Of a stretch of 64,000 nucleotides of DNA, positions 26,289-35,077 are shown in pieces. A program made the translations under genes and the position numbers. The notes beneath the pieces were generated by a model. That model saw only the letters and a list, made by a program, of their open reading frames with translations. It was not told the origin of the DNA and ran no database searches. The stretch comes from VXYK01 sp965214565. Its GTDB lineage: Bacteria > Actinomycetota > Acidimicrobiia > Acidimicrobiales > Aldehydirespiratoraceae. Position 1 is the stretch's first letter; every line of letters starts with the position of its first letter. The stretch spans positions 2,480,001 to 2,544,000 of the forward strand of contig OZ243951.1 of the NCBI GenBank assembly GCA_965214565.1, read 5' to 3'.

Positions 26289-27128
26289 ATGAGCATTTTG
26301 GGTGCCCTCGCCACTGTCCACGCACCGTTTATCGCGGGTATGCCCGAGTTGGCCCCAGAGCCGCAACGATCAACGGTCAACAAAAGCTTTGAGTACCTGA
26401 GAGCGAAGGTAGGCGAATTGCAACCGGATCTCATTGTCACCGTGTCAAGCGAGCACATCACCAACTTCCTGGCAGACGATGTGCCAGCGTTCGCGGTGAG
26501 CAGAGCCCCGGACAACCCGACCCAACCTGAGTTCGGCCTGCCAGACCGGCGGGTGCCAGGCAACACTGACTTCGCTGAAGGTCTTGTCGCGTTCGCCCGC
26601 CGACATGGATTCCCGCTCGAAGGGCGCGACGAGTTGTATCTCGACCACGGCACCAACCTCCCCCTCAAGTTCCTGCGGCCCGAATACGACATCGCGGTCG
26701 TTCCCATTCTGGTCAACACGGTCTGGGAACCGTTTCCCTCCACGTCGGAAGCACATGATCTGGGTTCACTGTTGGTCCGGTTCGTTGATGAGCAGTTTCC
26801 TCACCTCCGCGTGCTGCTGATTGGTACTGGTGGTATCTCCCACTGGGTCGGCAATCGTCGACACGGCGACATGAATCTGGAATTCGACCAGTGGTTCATC
26901 GAGTTGCTTGTGAATCGTGAAGACGCCGTGTTGCGTTCAATCTCCGACGACGACATCGACCCGGGAGGTGACGGTGCTCACGAAATCCGTACCTGGATCA
27001 CCATGTCGGGGGCGGCACGCGAAGCTGGCCTTGAACCGGAGTTGGTCTTGAGTGAATCCTTCGTGCCTGGTTGGAACGTGGGCGTGTACCAACTCGCGTG
27101 GTTGCCGCCGAGTGGCGAGGAGGTCTGA
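26289..27128 (+). CDS. Extradiol ring-cleavage dioxygenase, class III (LigB type)
   Basis: A 279-aa Fe(II) enzyme that opens a catechol-type ring next to the hydroxyls (meta cleavage). The predicted iron ligands are His11 (TVHAPF), His56 (SSEHITNF) and Glu in DGAHEIRTW; a catalytic His lies in GTGGISHWVGNR. It resembles LigB of protocatechuate 4,5-dioxygenase and MhpB. The ATG at 26289 follows GGGAGAAA. A LigA-type subunit follows after 2 bp, so the enzyme is a LigAB heteromer with the large subunit encoded first. The exact ring substrate is unknown. Confidence 0.88.
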   Translation: MSILGALATVHAPFIAGMPELAPEPQRSTVNKSFEYLRAKVGELQPDLIVTVSSEHITNFLADDVPAFAVSRAPDNPTQPEFGLPDRRVPGNTDFAEGLVAFARRHGFPLEGRDELYLDHGTNLPLKFLRPEYDIAVVPILVNTVWEPFPSTSEAHDLGSLLVRFVDEQFPHLRVLLIGTGGISHWVGNRRHGDMNLEFDQWFIELLVNREDAVLRSISDDDIDPGGDGAHEIRTWITMSGAAREAGLEPELVLSESFVPGWNVGVYQLAWLPPSGEEV

Positions 27129-27130
27129 CT

Positions 27131-27478
27131 ATGTCAACAGCATCTGTCGAACGGCTGGTCTGGGAGATCCACCGACGGGGGCGCGGCGATGAGTATCGAG
27201 TTGATCCGTCCGCTTATCTCCAAGAAGCCTGCCAACGTCTCGGCGTAACGGCCGAACTCCAGTCAGCCCTCGAGCAGCGGAACTTCGCCCGACTCATCGA
27301 CCTTGGAGTCCATCCGATGTCTGTTCTGTTCTTCGCTCACGCCAACCATGTGCCCATGCCCCGATACCTCGACGCGATCGGCGCCGATCCAGAACACGTA
27401 GACACATTCCGTCGGATATTCGCCGCGGCCAACCAATCGAGGCCCGGGGCTGATCACGCGCCGACCGCGAGCGAGTGA
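27131..27478 (+). CDS. LigA-type small subunit of extradiol dioxygenase
   Basis: A 115-aa helical protein (SVERLVWEIHRRGRGDEYRVDPSAYL..., RLIDLGVHPMSVLFFAHAN...) matching the LigA family, which caps the active site of LigB. In LigAB proteins it shapes substrate choice. It has no metal site of its own. It begins 2 bp after the LigB stop and overlaps the next hydrolase (GTGA), so all are made from one message. Confidence 0.8.
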   Translation: MSTASVERLVWEIHRRGRGDEYRVDPSAYLQEACQRLGVTAELQSALEQRNFARLIDLGVHPMSVLFFAHANHVPMPRYLDAIGADPEHVDTFRRIFAAANQSRPGADHAPTASE

Positions 27479-28374
27479 GCATGGAACAACCGATTAGATT
27501 TCCCAGCGGCGACCTCGAATTGTCGGGGGTGCTGCACATACCCGACAGCCACGATGGTCGCCCGCTCCCTTGTTTTGCAGTACTGCACGGATTTGGGTCG
27601 AACAAAGACGCCACCAATGTTCGCGGGCCCGTCAAGATGCTGAATGGTTGGGGCTATGCGGCATTTCGCTTCGACATGCGCGGCTGTGGCGAGAGCGACG
27701 GTGAATTTGGTCGAGTGATTTGTCTCGAACAGGTTGCAGACACCCGCGCAGCCGTAGACCTTCTCCAGTCCCTTCCCGAGGTTGATCCCGACCGGATCGG
27801 GGTGCTCGGCTCGAGCTTCGGCGCAGCAGTCGCGATCTATACCGCAGGAATCGATGAGCGGCTCGCTGCGGTGATCTCGTCGGGTGGGTGGGGGCACGGT
27901 GAGCGCAAATTTCGCCGCCAGCACCCCACGCCCGAGGCTTGGATGAAGTTCATGGAGATGCTCGAGAAGGGTCGTCTCCACCGAGAGCGGACCGGCGAAC
28001 CGCTACTTGTCGATCGCTACGACATCGTGCCGATGCCAGAGCACCTGCGAACACACCTCAGCCGGCAGTCTGTGACGAAGTTCCCGTCAGAAGTAGCACA
28101 GTCAATGTTCAACTTCTGTGCCGAAGATGTTGTTGGTCTCATCTCGCCGCGACCTCTCCTACTCCTGCACTCGTCCGACGATTCGATCACGCCGACCGAA
28201 CAATCAGTTGCCTTGTTCGAAAAGGCGGGTATGCCCGTTGATATGCACCTGATCGCCGAAACCGACCACTTCATGTTCTCTGAGGAGAATACTCGCGTCA
28301 GAGAAATCGTATGCGGGTGGCTCAATCGCTTCTTTCCGGTTGCACCGGTGGATCAGGGTGGAGTCGGTTCATGA
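27475..28374 (+). CDS. Alpha/beta hydrolase, aromatic operon (first copy)
   Basis: A 299-aa alpha/beta hydrolase of the dienelactone/prolyl-oligopeptidase-like branch. The nucleophile is in GSSFGAA, Asp in LHSSDDSITPTEQ and His in ETDHFMF. An N-terminal beta segment RFPSGDLELSGVLHIP is typical of the group. In a meta-cleavage pathway it could hydrolyse the ring-opened product or a side-chain ester. The start is either GTG at 27475 (4-bp overlap with ligA) or ATG at 27481. Confidence 0.8.
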   Translation: MSMEQPIRFPSGDLELSGVLHIPDSHDGRPLPCFAVLHGFGSNKDATNVRGPVKMLNGWGYAAFRFDMRGCGESDGEFGRVICLEQVADTRAAVDLLQSLPEVDPDRIGVLGSSFGAAVAIYTAGIDERLAAVISSGGWGHGERKFRRQHPTPEAWMKFMEMLEKGRLHRERTGEPLLVDRYDIVPMPEHLRTHLSRQSVTKFPSEVAQSMFNFCAEDVVGLISPRPLLLLHSSDDSITPTEQSVALFEKAGMPVDMHLIAETDHFMFSEENTRVREIVCGWLNRFFPVAPVDQGGVGS

Positions 28375-29135
28375 TTCTCCACACCTCCGAGCGGGGGTTG
28401 AGGGACGGCAAGACGGTCGTCTTGTTGCATTCGCTTGCGCTCGACGCCGGTGTCTGGCGATTCGTGGTTCCGCCTGTAGCCGAGAAGTGCCGGACTCTGG
28501 CGCTTGATCTGCGAGGACATGGTCAGTCACCAGCGGGCACCGACTTCACAGTGGAGGAGATGGCCGACGACATCGTCGAGACCGTTCATGCTCTTGGCGT
28601 CCACTCTATTTTGTTGGTCGGTTTGTCTCTGGGCGGTTGTGTTGCACAGGCAGTCTCGTTTAGGCACCCTTCGGTGGTCGAGAGCCTCGTTCTCGCGGAC
28701 ACGACGGCTTGGTATGGCGACGACGCGCCGCGGAAATGGCGCGAACGGGCTGACCGGGCCCGAAGACAGGGGCTCGGGTCTTTGGCCGGATTTCAGTTGG
28801 ATCGTTGGTTCAGCGAGAGTTTCCAAAGAGCGAATCAGGACCTGTGCCGCGAGCTGCTCGCAACCTTTAGAGCAAACGACATCGATTCGTATGCAGCAAC
28901 ATGTGATGCTCTGGGAAGATACGACGGGCGCGGTGCTGTGGAGGAAATCGAGGTGCCGACAGAGATCGTCGTTGGCGAGCACGATGGTGCCACGCCTCCA
29001 TCAGACGCACACGACCTCGGCGAGCGGATTGAAGCTTCCCGCGTAACCGTTCTGCCTGACGCCAAACATCTCACTGCGCTGGAACGCCCCGATGCGTTAG
29101 TCGATGCGATCAATCGGCTATTGGCCGCACGCTGA
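28371..29135 (+). CDS. Alpha/beta hydrolase, aromatic operon (second copy)
   Basis: A 254-aa hydrolase resembling 3-oxoadipate enol-lactonase and meta-cleavage-product hydrolases: LLHSLALDAGVWRFV, the nucleophile GLSLGG, the acid Asp in GEHDGATPP, and His in DAKHLTALERP. The ATGA overlap with the previous gene shows coupled translation. Together with LigAB it suggests a catechol-type ring is opened and the product hydrolysed; which hydrolase does which step is not visible. Confidence 0.82.
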   Translation: MILHTSERGLRDGKTVVLLHSLALDAGVWRFVVPPVAEKCRTLALDLRGHGQSPAGTDFTVEEMADDIVETVHALGVHSILLVGLSLGGCVAQAVSFRHPSVVESLVLADTTAWYGDDAPRKWRERADRARRQGLGSLAGFQLDRWFSESFQRANQDLCRELLATFRANDIDSYAATCDALGRYDGRGAVEEIEVPTEIVVGEHDGATPPSDAHDLGERIEASRVTVLPDAKHLTALERPDALVDAINRLLAAR

Positions 29136-29180
29136 ACCTCGGCCGTGTCGACCCTATGCTTCATAGGTCATCAATCTCGG

Positions 29181-29852
29181 ATGCAAACCATTGGAACCGA
29201 CGTGAGAAAAAGCGACTCAAAATTAGCGACCTCCAGGATTCGTCGGGATCGGAGCGACATCCGCGATTTGCTAATCGAATCGGCAGTGGTGGAGTTTGCG
29301 ATGTACGGCTTCGAGGGCGCAGCAACTAGGTCGATCGCCGAGCGGGCCGATGCGCACCAGCCGCAGATCAACTATCACTTCGCGTCGAAGGAAGAACTAT
29401 GGCGTGCTGCGGTTAATCACCTGTTTGGCCTTCTCGACGCCGAGCTTGCGGGGATCGAGGACATCGAACACCCCGCCGTGGCGTTTGCTGAGAGCATTCG
29501 CCGACTTGTTTTCTTTGCCCACAAGAACCCTCACCTGAACCGCATCATCGTACAGGAGACGAGTTCGGCGAACCCTCGCACCCGGTGGCTCGCCGAGGTC
29601 CATGTGCAACCCCGTTTCAACGAGCGGCGCGAGATCTGGCGACAGCTTCGTGCCGACGGTATCGCCGCACCGATCCCCGAAGAGTTCGTGCACCACGTAT
29701 TGATAGGAGCAGTCTCGTTGCCTTACGTGGCCCGAACAGAGACTTGTCTGCTTCTCGACACAGAGGAACTGGACTCAAGTCTCATCGCGGCGCATGCCGA
29801 GGGCCTGGTCGCTACCCTTTTACCAGGGCTCCACCGGGACTCTTCCATCTGA
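29181..29852 (+). CDS. TetR-family regulator of the aromatic operon
   Basis: A 223-aa TetR-type protein. The HTH is FEGAATRSIAERADAHQPQINYHFASKEELW-like, with helix-turn-helix near residues 45-65; the C-terminal domain fits the CerR/AcrR-like group. The ATG at 29181 is preferred to the upstream start at 29145. It lies 45 bp after the second hydrolase, so it probably controls the operon in response to the aromatic compound or its ring-opened product. It is the last gene before a switch to the minus strand at 29933. Confidence 0.85.
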   Translation: MQTIGTDVRKSDSKLATSRIRRDRSDIRDLLIESAVVEFAMYGFEGAATRSIAERADAHQPQINYHFASKEELWRAAVNHLFGLLDAELAGIEDIEHPAVAFAESIRRLVFFAHKNPHLNRIIVQETSSANPRTRWLAEVHVQPRFNERREIWRQLRADGIAAPIPEEFVHHVLIGAVSLPYVARTETCLLLDTEELDSSLIAAHAEGLVATLLPGLHRDSSI

Positions 29853-29932
29853 GAACAGTGAGGTGCTCCACACTCCAGTGGGGGTTGGAGTTGTTGCTCA
29901 CTCCATTACTGAGGCGCCAACCGCTGTGTCCG

Positions 29933-32548
29933 TTACAGCTGGCAGCTTGGAATCGGGGCGAGGCGGTCGTTGACGATCTCGTGGAGTTCGACTGTCGAAT
30001 CGGCACCCCGCCAGTACTGCGAATCGCCGATCGCGAAGACGCGGTGGGCCGGACCGTCTTCAAAAGACCGGGCGGTACCAGCCACGATGCCGTTCACCAC
30101 GACGGCGAAGGTGATCGGCGCGCCCGGCGGGGCGTCGATGTGTCCGAAGACATAGCCGACCGCCCCGTCAGGTTCGGGAATCGTTGTTGGCCGTTCCATG
30201 ACCCAGCAGTGTGCGGATCGGCTGGTCGCCCAGTCCAGCGCCGGAGCACCGATCAGGCTGTGCGCTCCACCGAGTCCGTAGAGGCTCCCGGACGCCCCGT
30301 CGCCGAACACTTCGTGCATGTCCGCAGCGAGTCCTTCGATGATTGTCGTGAAGCCCTCGGGCACTGTCACTGAGCCGAAAGGTCCGCTGACGCTCCGGTC
30401 CAGCGTGGATCGCGGTCCCAGTATGTCACGTCCTGCAAAATCCCACGGAGCGTCGATTCGGAGCTGCACGGTGATAGTGGGCACGATGTCGACCAACTGC
30501 ACGGGTTGGGATTGAACGGTCCCGTAGCTCTGGTGCGGCTCCTTTAACAGGAGTGGAACCCCGGCGATGCCGCCGACGTTGGCGTCGCCGACCCCTCGGG
30601 CGCGCTCGCCTGGCACAAAGGAGATCCCGTGGTCGGCGGTGACTACCACAATGGCCCGGTCGAAGTCTCCGACAGCTTCGAGGCGATCCAGATACTCCCC
30701 GAGGAGCTGGTCGGCGAAGCCGAGTTGCAGAAGGTGGCGTTGTTGCCCGAATCGGGCCTTGACCTCGTCGTCGTCCCATTTCGAGAAGTATCCGGGGAGA
30801 CCGATATCGGCGTAGATCGAACCGTCCGGCCTCAACCGCCAAGGCACATGCGGCAGCAGTGCGTGCATGAAATGCATGCGGGGGAGACCGCTCGGCTGGA
30901 TCGCGGCAACTTCGCTTCGAAAATCGAGCACCCGGGTGTCGAGGGAGATCAGGCTGTCCAGGAACGCCGTTCGTTCCTCGGCGATGCGCTCCGGGTCTAC
31001 GGGTTCGGTGTCGATGTCGATATCGAGCGCGGTGGTGTTCAACAGTGTGGTCGTCGGTGCGCCTTGAAGCAGCGACGGCTGCGTGGTCGTCGTGGTCGAG
31101 GTCTGCGTGGTGGTTGTACCGATTGTCGCGGTTGTGCCCGTCGTGGTGCTGGTGGGTTCCTGGGCGGCGGTCCGGGTGGGAGCTGCGGGTGTGGTCAGAT
31201 CTCCTCCGAAATCACCCCAAGTGGCACCGATCGACGGAAGCCCCAGGTCGGTCCCCTCGGGTGCCACGAGATGCCCGAAAACGATCGCTGCGTCCTCGAA
31301 CAGCAGAGCCAACGAGCCTCTGTCGCTTGGATCTGTTTCGTCGTGGGTCGGCGCCGACGGACTCGAAGTGGTCGCAGATGAGATCGTGGAGGAGGTTGCG
31401 ACCGTGCTTGCAGGCGTGGCTGAGGCCGTTGGAACCGCGGTGGCAGTCGGTGCGGCGGTCGTGGTGGGAGCGGCGGTCGCCGTTGCCTGCTCGTCGGCCG
31501 CGATCCAGTCAAGGATCTGCTCGGGTGGTGAGCCGTTGCAAACTGAATCGGGGCAAAGATCAATGAGAGGATCCGAGGACGAGACGTCGTACACCCCACC
31601 CAACAGGGTGAACAGGTTGTGGGGATACATCGAATAGACGGGAGCCGGCTGGGTCTCGAGCGTGCTCGCAAGCATGGCCGGCACGGCTGACTCCGTTGTG
31701 AAACCGACAGTGGTTGCGTTGTTGAAGACATGTGAGGTCTCGCCCAGGCGGGCAAAATTTGGATAGCGGACCGGGTCGATCCGGCCTGTCTCGTCAAGCA
31801 GCGAGTACCACGGCAACTCATCGAACACGAGCAGATGGATGGGTGGGAACCGCTCATTCAGTCGCTCGACCAGTGATACTTGCGCGACGGCGCCTCCGCT
31901 GATCGGGGCCTTGTCGGAGTCGTCCTGGCCGGTGCCGGCGTTGGGAGACTCCGCCTCGTTGGATGCAGCGTTGTCCGGCTGGTCCTGGTCGTCACCCAAG
32001 CCGCCGAGGCCGGCCTCAAGGTCGGTCCCGAGCAGGGCCTCAAGAGCCACCGCCTCGACGTCGTCCGGGAAGACGACACTGTTGGTTGCCGAGAAGAACA
32101 GGAAATAGACGACTACGGCCGGTCCCAGCACTGCCAACACCGACACGACTGAACGAACCCGGTCGTGCTTCAGATAGAGCTTCATCAAGCCGTAGGTGCC
32201 AGCGATTGCGATTGTCAGCACGAGCCAAGCCGACCCACCGATCACATCCACCACCTGGATGACGAACAAGAAGGTCAGCGCCGCCATGGCCCCCCGGAAG
32301 ACGTGTTCTCCCAGCTGTTCTGAGAGTGCGTGCCCGGCGAGCATCACCGCGCACAGCACAAGCACCGGGGCCAGCGCTACCGTGATCGCGAACACCACAA
32401 TCTGTCCCGGTGAACTTGAGTGGGCAGTGAAGAAGGTCGGGTTCTCGCCGAGGATGCCCAGCAGCGGTTGGCTGATCGCCAAGGTGGCGAGCGCCAGCAG
32501 ATGAACTACTCGCCACAGAAACGTCTTCACCCGAGAAGTGTGACTCAC
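29933..32548 (-). CDS. Membrane sulfatase-like / alkaline phosphatase superfamily protein
   Basis: An 871-aa protein. The first ~170 residues hold about five membrane helices; an external domain of the sulfatase/alkaline phosphatase superfamily follows. It has LLVFDELPWYSLL for metal binding, a likely nucleophile Thr in GFTTESAVPAML, HALLPHVPW and VVVTADHGISF. A long Ala/Thr/Ser/Pro-rich insert (about residues 340-530, with a run of Thr) interrupts the catalytic domain and is probably disordered. Related proteins (LTA-synthase-like, phosphoglycerol transferases) modify envelope polymers. GTG start at 32548. Confidence 0.75.
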   Translation of the reverse strand: MSHTSRVKTFLWRVVHLLALATLAISQPLLGILGENPTFFTAHSSSPGQIVVFAITVALAPVLVLCAVMLAGHALSEQLGEHVFRGAMAALTFLFVIQVVDVIGGSAWLVLTIAIAGTYGLMKLYLKHDRVRSVVSVLAVLGPAVVVYFLFFSATNSVVFPDDVEAVALEALLGTDLEAGLGGLGDDQDQPDNAASNEAESPNAGTGQDDSDKAPISGGAVAQVSLVERLNERFPPIHLLVFDELPWYSLLDETGRIDPVRYPNFARLGETSHVFNNATTVGFTTESAVPAMLASTLETQPAPVYSMYPHNLFTLLGGVYDVSSSDPLIDLCPDSVCNGSPPEQILDWIAADEQATATAAPTTTAAPTATAVPTASATPASTVATSSTISSATTSSPSAPTHDETDPSDRGSLALLFEDAAIVFGHLVAPEGTDLGLPSIGATWGDFGGDLTTPAAPTRTAAQEPTSTTTGTTATIGTTTTQTSTTTTTQPSLLQGAPTTTLLNTTALDIDIDTEPVDPERIAEERTAFLDSLISLDTRVLDFRSEVAAIQPSGLPRMHFMHALLPHVPWRLRPDGSIYADIGLPGYFSKWDDDEVKARFGQQRHLLQLGFADQLLGEYLDRLEAVGDFDRAIVVVTADHGISFVPGERARGVGDANVGGIAGVPLLLKEPHQSYGTVQSQPVQLVDIVPTITVQLRIDAPWDFAGRDILGPRSTLDRSVSGPFGSVTVPEGFTTIIEGLAADMHEVFGDGASGSLYGLGGAHSLIGAPALDWATSRSAHCWVMERPTTIPEPDGAVGYVFGHIDAPPGAPITFAVVVNGIVAGTARSFEDGPAHRVFAIGDSQYWRGADSTVELHEIVNDRLAPIPSCQL

Positions 32549-32598
32549 TTACCGCGTTCCCGCACAGAAACTGGCGCCGCGGCTCGGTCAGTGAGCGA

Positions 32599-33276
32599 TC
32601 AGTCCCATTGGGGGACGGCGTCGATGAACTCGAGCGCGGCGTCGATGAAGCCGAACTGTTTGGGTAGTCCGAAGTGGTCGATGCCCGGGATTGTCTTGAC
32701 GGTCGCGTTCGGTAGCGCATCTGCGAGCGGCTCGGGTGGCCCAGCGAAGTCCTCACTGCCGATCACTATCAGACAAGGTGCCTGAACCTTCCCCAACTGT
32801 TCGACTGTGAAAGGCTGGCGCTCTCGTGCCAGACAGGCTCGAAGCGCTTCAGAGTCGTTTCCCGGAGCGGTTATCAGTGACTCGAATCGGGCCTCCACGT
32901 TGCCTTCCAAGGGTCGGCTGTCACCGAAGTCGACTACGTTGCGCCCGATCGCAGCGAGGACCAGCCGGTTCACGCGTGCCGGATACGAAATGGCCAACCC
33001 CAGCGCCGTGTGGGCCCCGAGCGAATAGCCGATCACGTCGGCCGGCGAGTCGGGGAAGTGCTCCAACACGGGAGTCACCAAGTCGTCGTAGGCCTCTGGT
33101 TCTGTGGGCTTCGGTGCCTCACCGTGGCCCAACAGGTCTATGCCTACAGCACGACGGCGTGCGTCTTTGAGCAGGTCGAACCAACCAGGTTCCCGCCAGG
33201 TCCGCTCAGTCGAGGTGGCAAACCCGTGGATCAGAACGACAGGCGGCGCCCTCACCCCACCGGCCCTGACCAACAT
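32599..33276 (-). CDS. Alpha/beta hydrolase
   Basis: A 225-aa alpha/beta-fold protein with VVLIHGFATSTERTW, the nucleophile elbow GYSLGAH, an acid Asp in VIGSEDFAGPPE and a His in PGIDHFGLP. It is slightly short for the fold but complete. Its gene lies 50 bp upstream of the sulfatase-like gene on the same strand, so they may share a transcript. Substrate unknown. Confidence 0.75.
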   Translation of the reverse strand: MLVRAGGVRAPPVVLIHGFATSTERTWREPGWFDLLKDARRRAVGIDLLGHGEAPKPTEPEAYDDLVTPVLEHFPDSPADVIGYSLGAHTALGLAISYPARVNRLVLAAIGRNVVDFGDSRPLEGNVEARFESLITAPGNDSEALRACLARERQPFTVEQLGKVQAPCLIVIGSEDFAGPPEPLADALPNATVKTIPGIDHFGLPKQFGFIDAALEFIDAVPQWD

Positions 33277-33437
33277 CGCGTGTTGCCGACACCCCGGCCT
33301 TTGATCTGTCTCATGGCCGATACTTTTTCACCGACATGCGAGGCGAACCAAGGCGAAGCGTGAGGTTGATTCGGCGATGGCGGTTGCTTCGGTGGGGCTG
33401 TTAGGGTTCGGGGAACCAAATCGGGGGTGGCAGAAAG

Positions 33438-33641
33438 ATGATCAACGCATATCTGGACCCGGCATCTGGGAGCGCGATCATCGGCGCGGTCGCAGCAGGG
33501 GGAGCCGGCATTGCGGTCGCGGGCCGCGCGGTGCTCTCCAAGCTGGGGTTCGGCAAGAACAAGTCCTCCAAGCAGACGCCGATCTACGACGAGACAGACG
33601 ACTCTGAAGAAGTCGGCGAGCCTGGCGAAGTCACCCAGTGA
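33438..33641 (+). CDS. Small membrane protein, YLDPxSGS type
   Basis: A 67-aa protein: a short start INAYLDPASGSAIIG, one Gly/Ala-rich hydrophobic segment (about residues 12-33), then a basic stretch (KLGFGKNKSSK) and an acidic tail. Short proteins starting with a YLDPGSGS-like motif and one membrane segment are, to my knowledge, often found next to methyltransferase and sulfatase-like genes in diverse bacteria; their function is unknown. The ATG at 33438 has a GGGGGTGG site. Its TGA overlaps the next gene start (TGATG), so it is co-translated with it. Confidence 0.65.
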   Translation: MINAYLDPASGSAIIGAVAAGGAGIAVAGRAVLSKLGFGKNKSSKQTPIYDETDDSEEVGEPGEVTQ

Positions 33642-35050
33642 TGGCCCCGGGCTGCGACCCGGAGGCGGTTTACGACAGCGGATCGTTCCGTGATCCGAAC
33701 TCTCGTGTCTGGAGTGACGGCAACCGTGTGCTGCGAGGCCTCAACGGGGCAGCGGCCGCGGAGTTCGCCGCGTTGACCGCCACGAGTTTCTATCGGGGAG
33801 CTTGCAAGGCCGGAGACTTGGTCAGCAGCGAGGCGGTCGAAGCCGCTTCCCCGGAAGGCGCTGACTGGGCCTTGGTGCTCGAACACGGTCCGATTGACGT
33901 GATCACGTACGCCCACGAGTGGTCGTTCTCAATGCTGCAGGACGCGGCGAGTCTCACCCTCAAGCTCCTGCGAGCCGCGATCGACGAAGACATGACCAGC
34001 AAGGACGCAACGCCATACAACGTCCAGTTCGTCGGGACGAGGCCGACGTTCATCGACATCGGCTCGTTCGAGACCCACCGGCCAGGCGAACCGTGGTGGG
34101 GTTACCGGCAGTTCTGTCAGATGTTCCTGTATCCGTTGATGCTCACGGCCTACAAGGACCTCCCACACCAGCCCTGGATGCGGGGAGCGGTTGACGGCAT
34201 CACTCCCGAACAGGCTCGACGGGTGCTGCAGGGCCGCCGCCACTCCAGCAGAGGATTGATCCCTCACGTGTGGCTGCACGCCAAGGCCGACCGGCGTTTC
34301 AGCGGAGGATCCGCGGACACGGTCAAAGACCTGAAACGGGCCGGGTACAACAAGAAGATCTACGTCGGCTTGGTCGACCGGCTCCGCAAGCTGGTCGACA
34401 ACTTGAGTTGGAATCGGTCCGATTCTGAGTGGGCCGACTACTCGGAGCGAAGCCATTACGCATCGAACGACCTGCTCAGCAAGGCAGACTTCGTTCGTGG
34501 AGTCGTGGCGCAACGGCAGCGTTCACAGGTCTGGGACATCGGCGCCAACGACGGAATGTTCAGCCGGATCGCGGCGGAGCACGCCGATGTGGTGCTGGCA
34601 CTCGACGCCGACGCGCTGGTGGTGGACCGCCTCTACCGGGAATTGCGCGAAGAGGGCACCGAAGGCATCATCCCGCTGGTTGTGAACCTTGCCGACCCGA
34701 CCCCTGGGATCGGCTGGCGCGGCACCGAGCGCCCACCGCTCACCGAGCGTTCAAGACCGGAGCTCGTGCTTGCGCTGGCGGTGATCCATCACCTGGCTCT
34801 CACCCACAACGTGCCGACTGCGGCGATCCTCGACTTCTTGTTCGACCTCGACTCTGAAGTCGTTCTCGAGGTACCCGCTGAATCAGACCGGATGGTGAAA
34901 GAACTCAAGAGCCACAAGCGCGCCGGTACCCATGACGCCTACACGCTTCGGGTCATCGAGGCACAGATCAACGAGCGGTTCGATGTGCGCCGACGAGCGG
35001 AACTCCCGGGAGGAACCAGGGTGCTGTTCGACTTGACGCCGAAGTTCTGA
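33641..35050 (+). CDS. Kinase-like domain fused to SAM methyltransferase (NoeA-like)
   Basis: A 469-aa protein. Residues 1-290 include KDATPYNVQF (near 121-130) and FIDIGSFE (near 137-144). These look like the catalytic loop and metal-binding DxG of APH/protein-kinase-fold enzymes, with Asp122, Asn127 and Asp139 in the right order. The C-terminal half is a class I methyltransferase: VWDIGANDGMFS near 297-308, VVLALDAD near 315 and LALAVIHHLAL near 380. Such fusions are annotated as methyltransferases related to NoeA. Start codon ATG at 33641 (a GTG lies 3 bp before). The two activities and the substrate are unverified. Confidence 0.7.
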   Translation: MAPGCDPEAVYDSGSFRDPNSRVWSDGNRVLRGLNGAAAAEFAALTATSFYRGACKAGDLVSSEAVEAASPEGADWALVLEHGPIDVITYAHEWSFSMLQDAASLTLKLLRAAIDEDMTSKDATPYNVQFVGTRPTFIDIGSFETHRPGEPWWGYRQFCQMFLYPLMLTAYKDLPHQPWMRGAVDGITPEQARRVLQGRRHSSRGLIPHVWLHAKADRRFSGGSADTVKDLKRAGYNKKIYVGLVDRLRKLVDNLSWNRSDSEWADYSERSHYASNDLLSKADFVRGVVAQRQRSQVWDIGANDGMFSRIAAEHADVVLALDADALVVDRLYRELREEGTEGIIPLVVNLADPTPGIGWRGTERPPLTERSRPELVLALAVIHHLALTHNVPTAAILDFLFDLDSEVVLEVPAESDRMVKELKSHKRAGTHDAYTLRVIEAQINERFDVRRRAELPGGTRVLFDLTPKF

Positions 35051-35077
35051 CCCCGGGGCCTGACCAACCGAGTGGGG

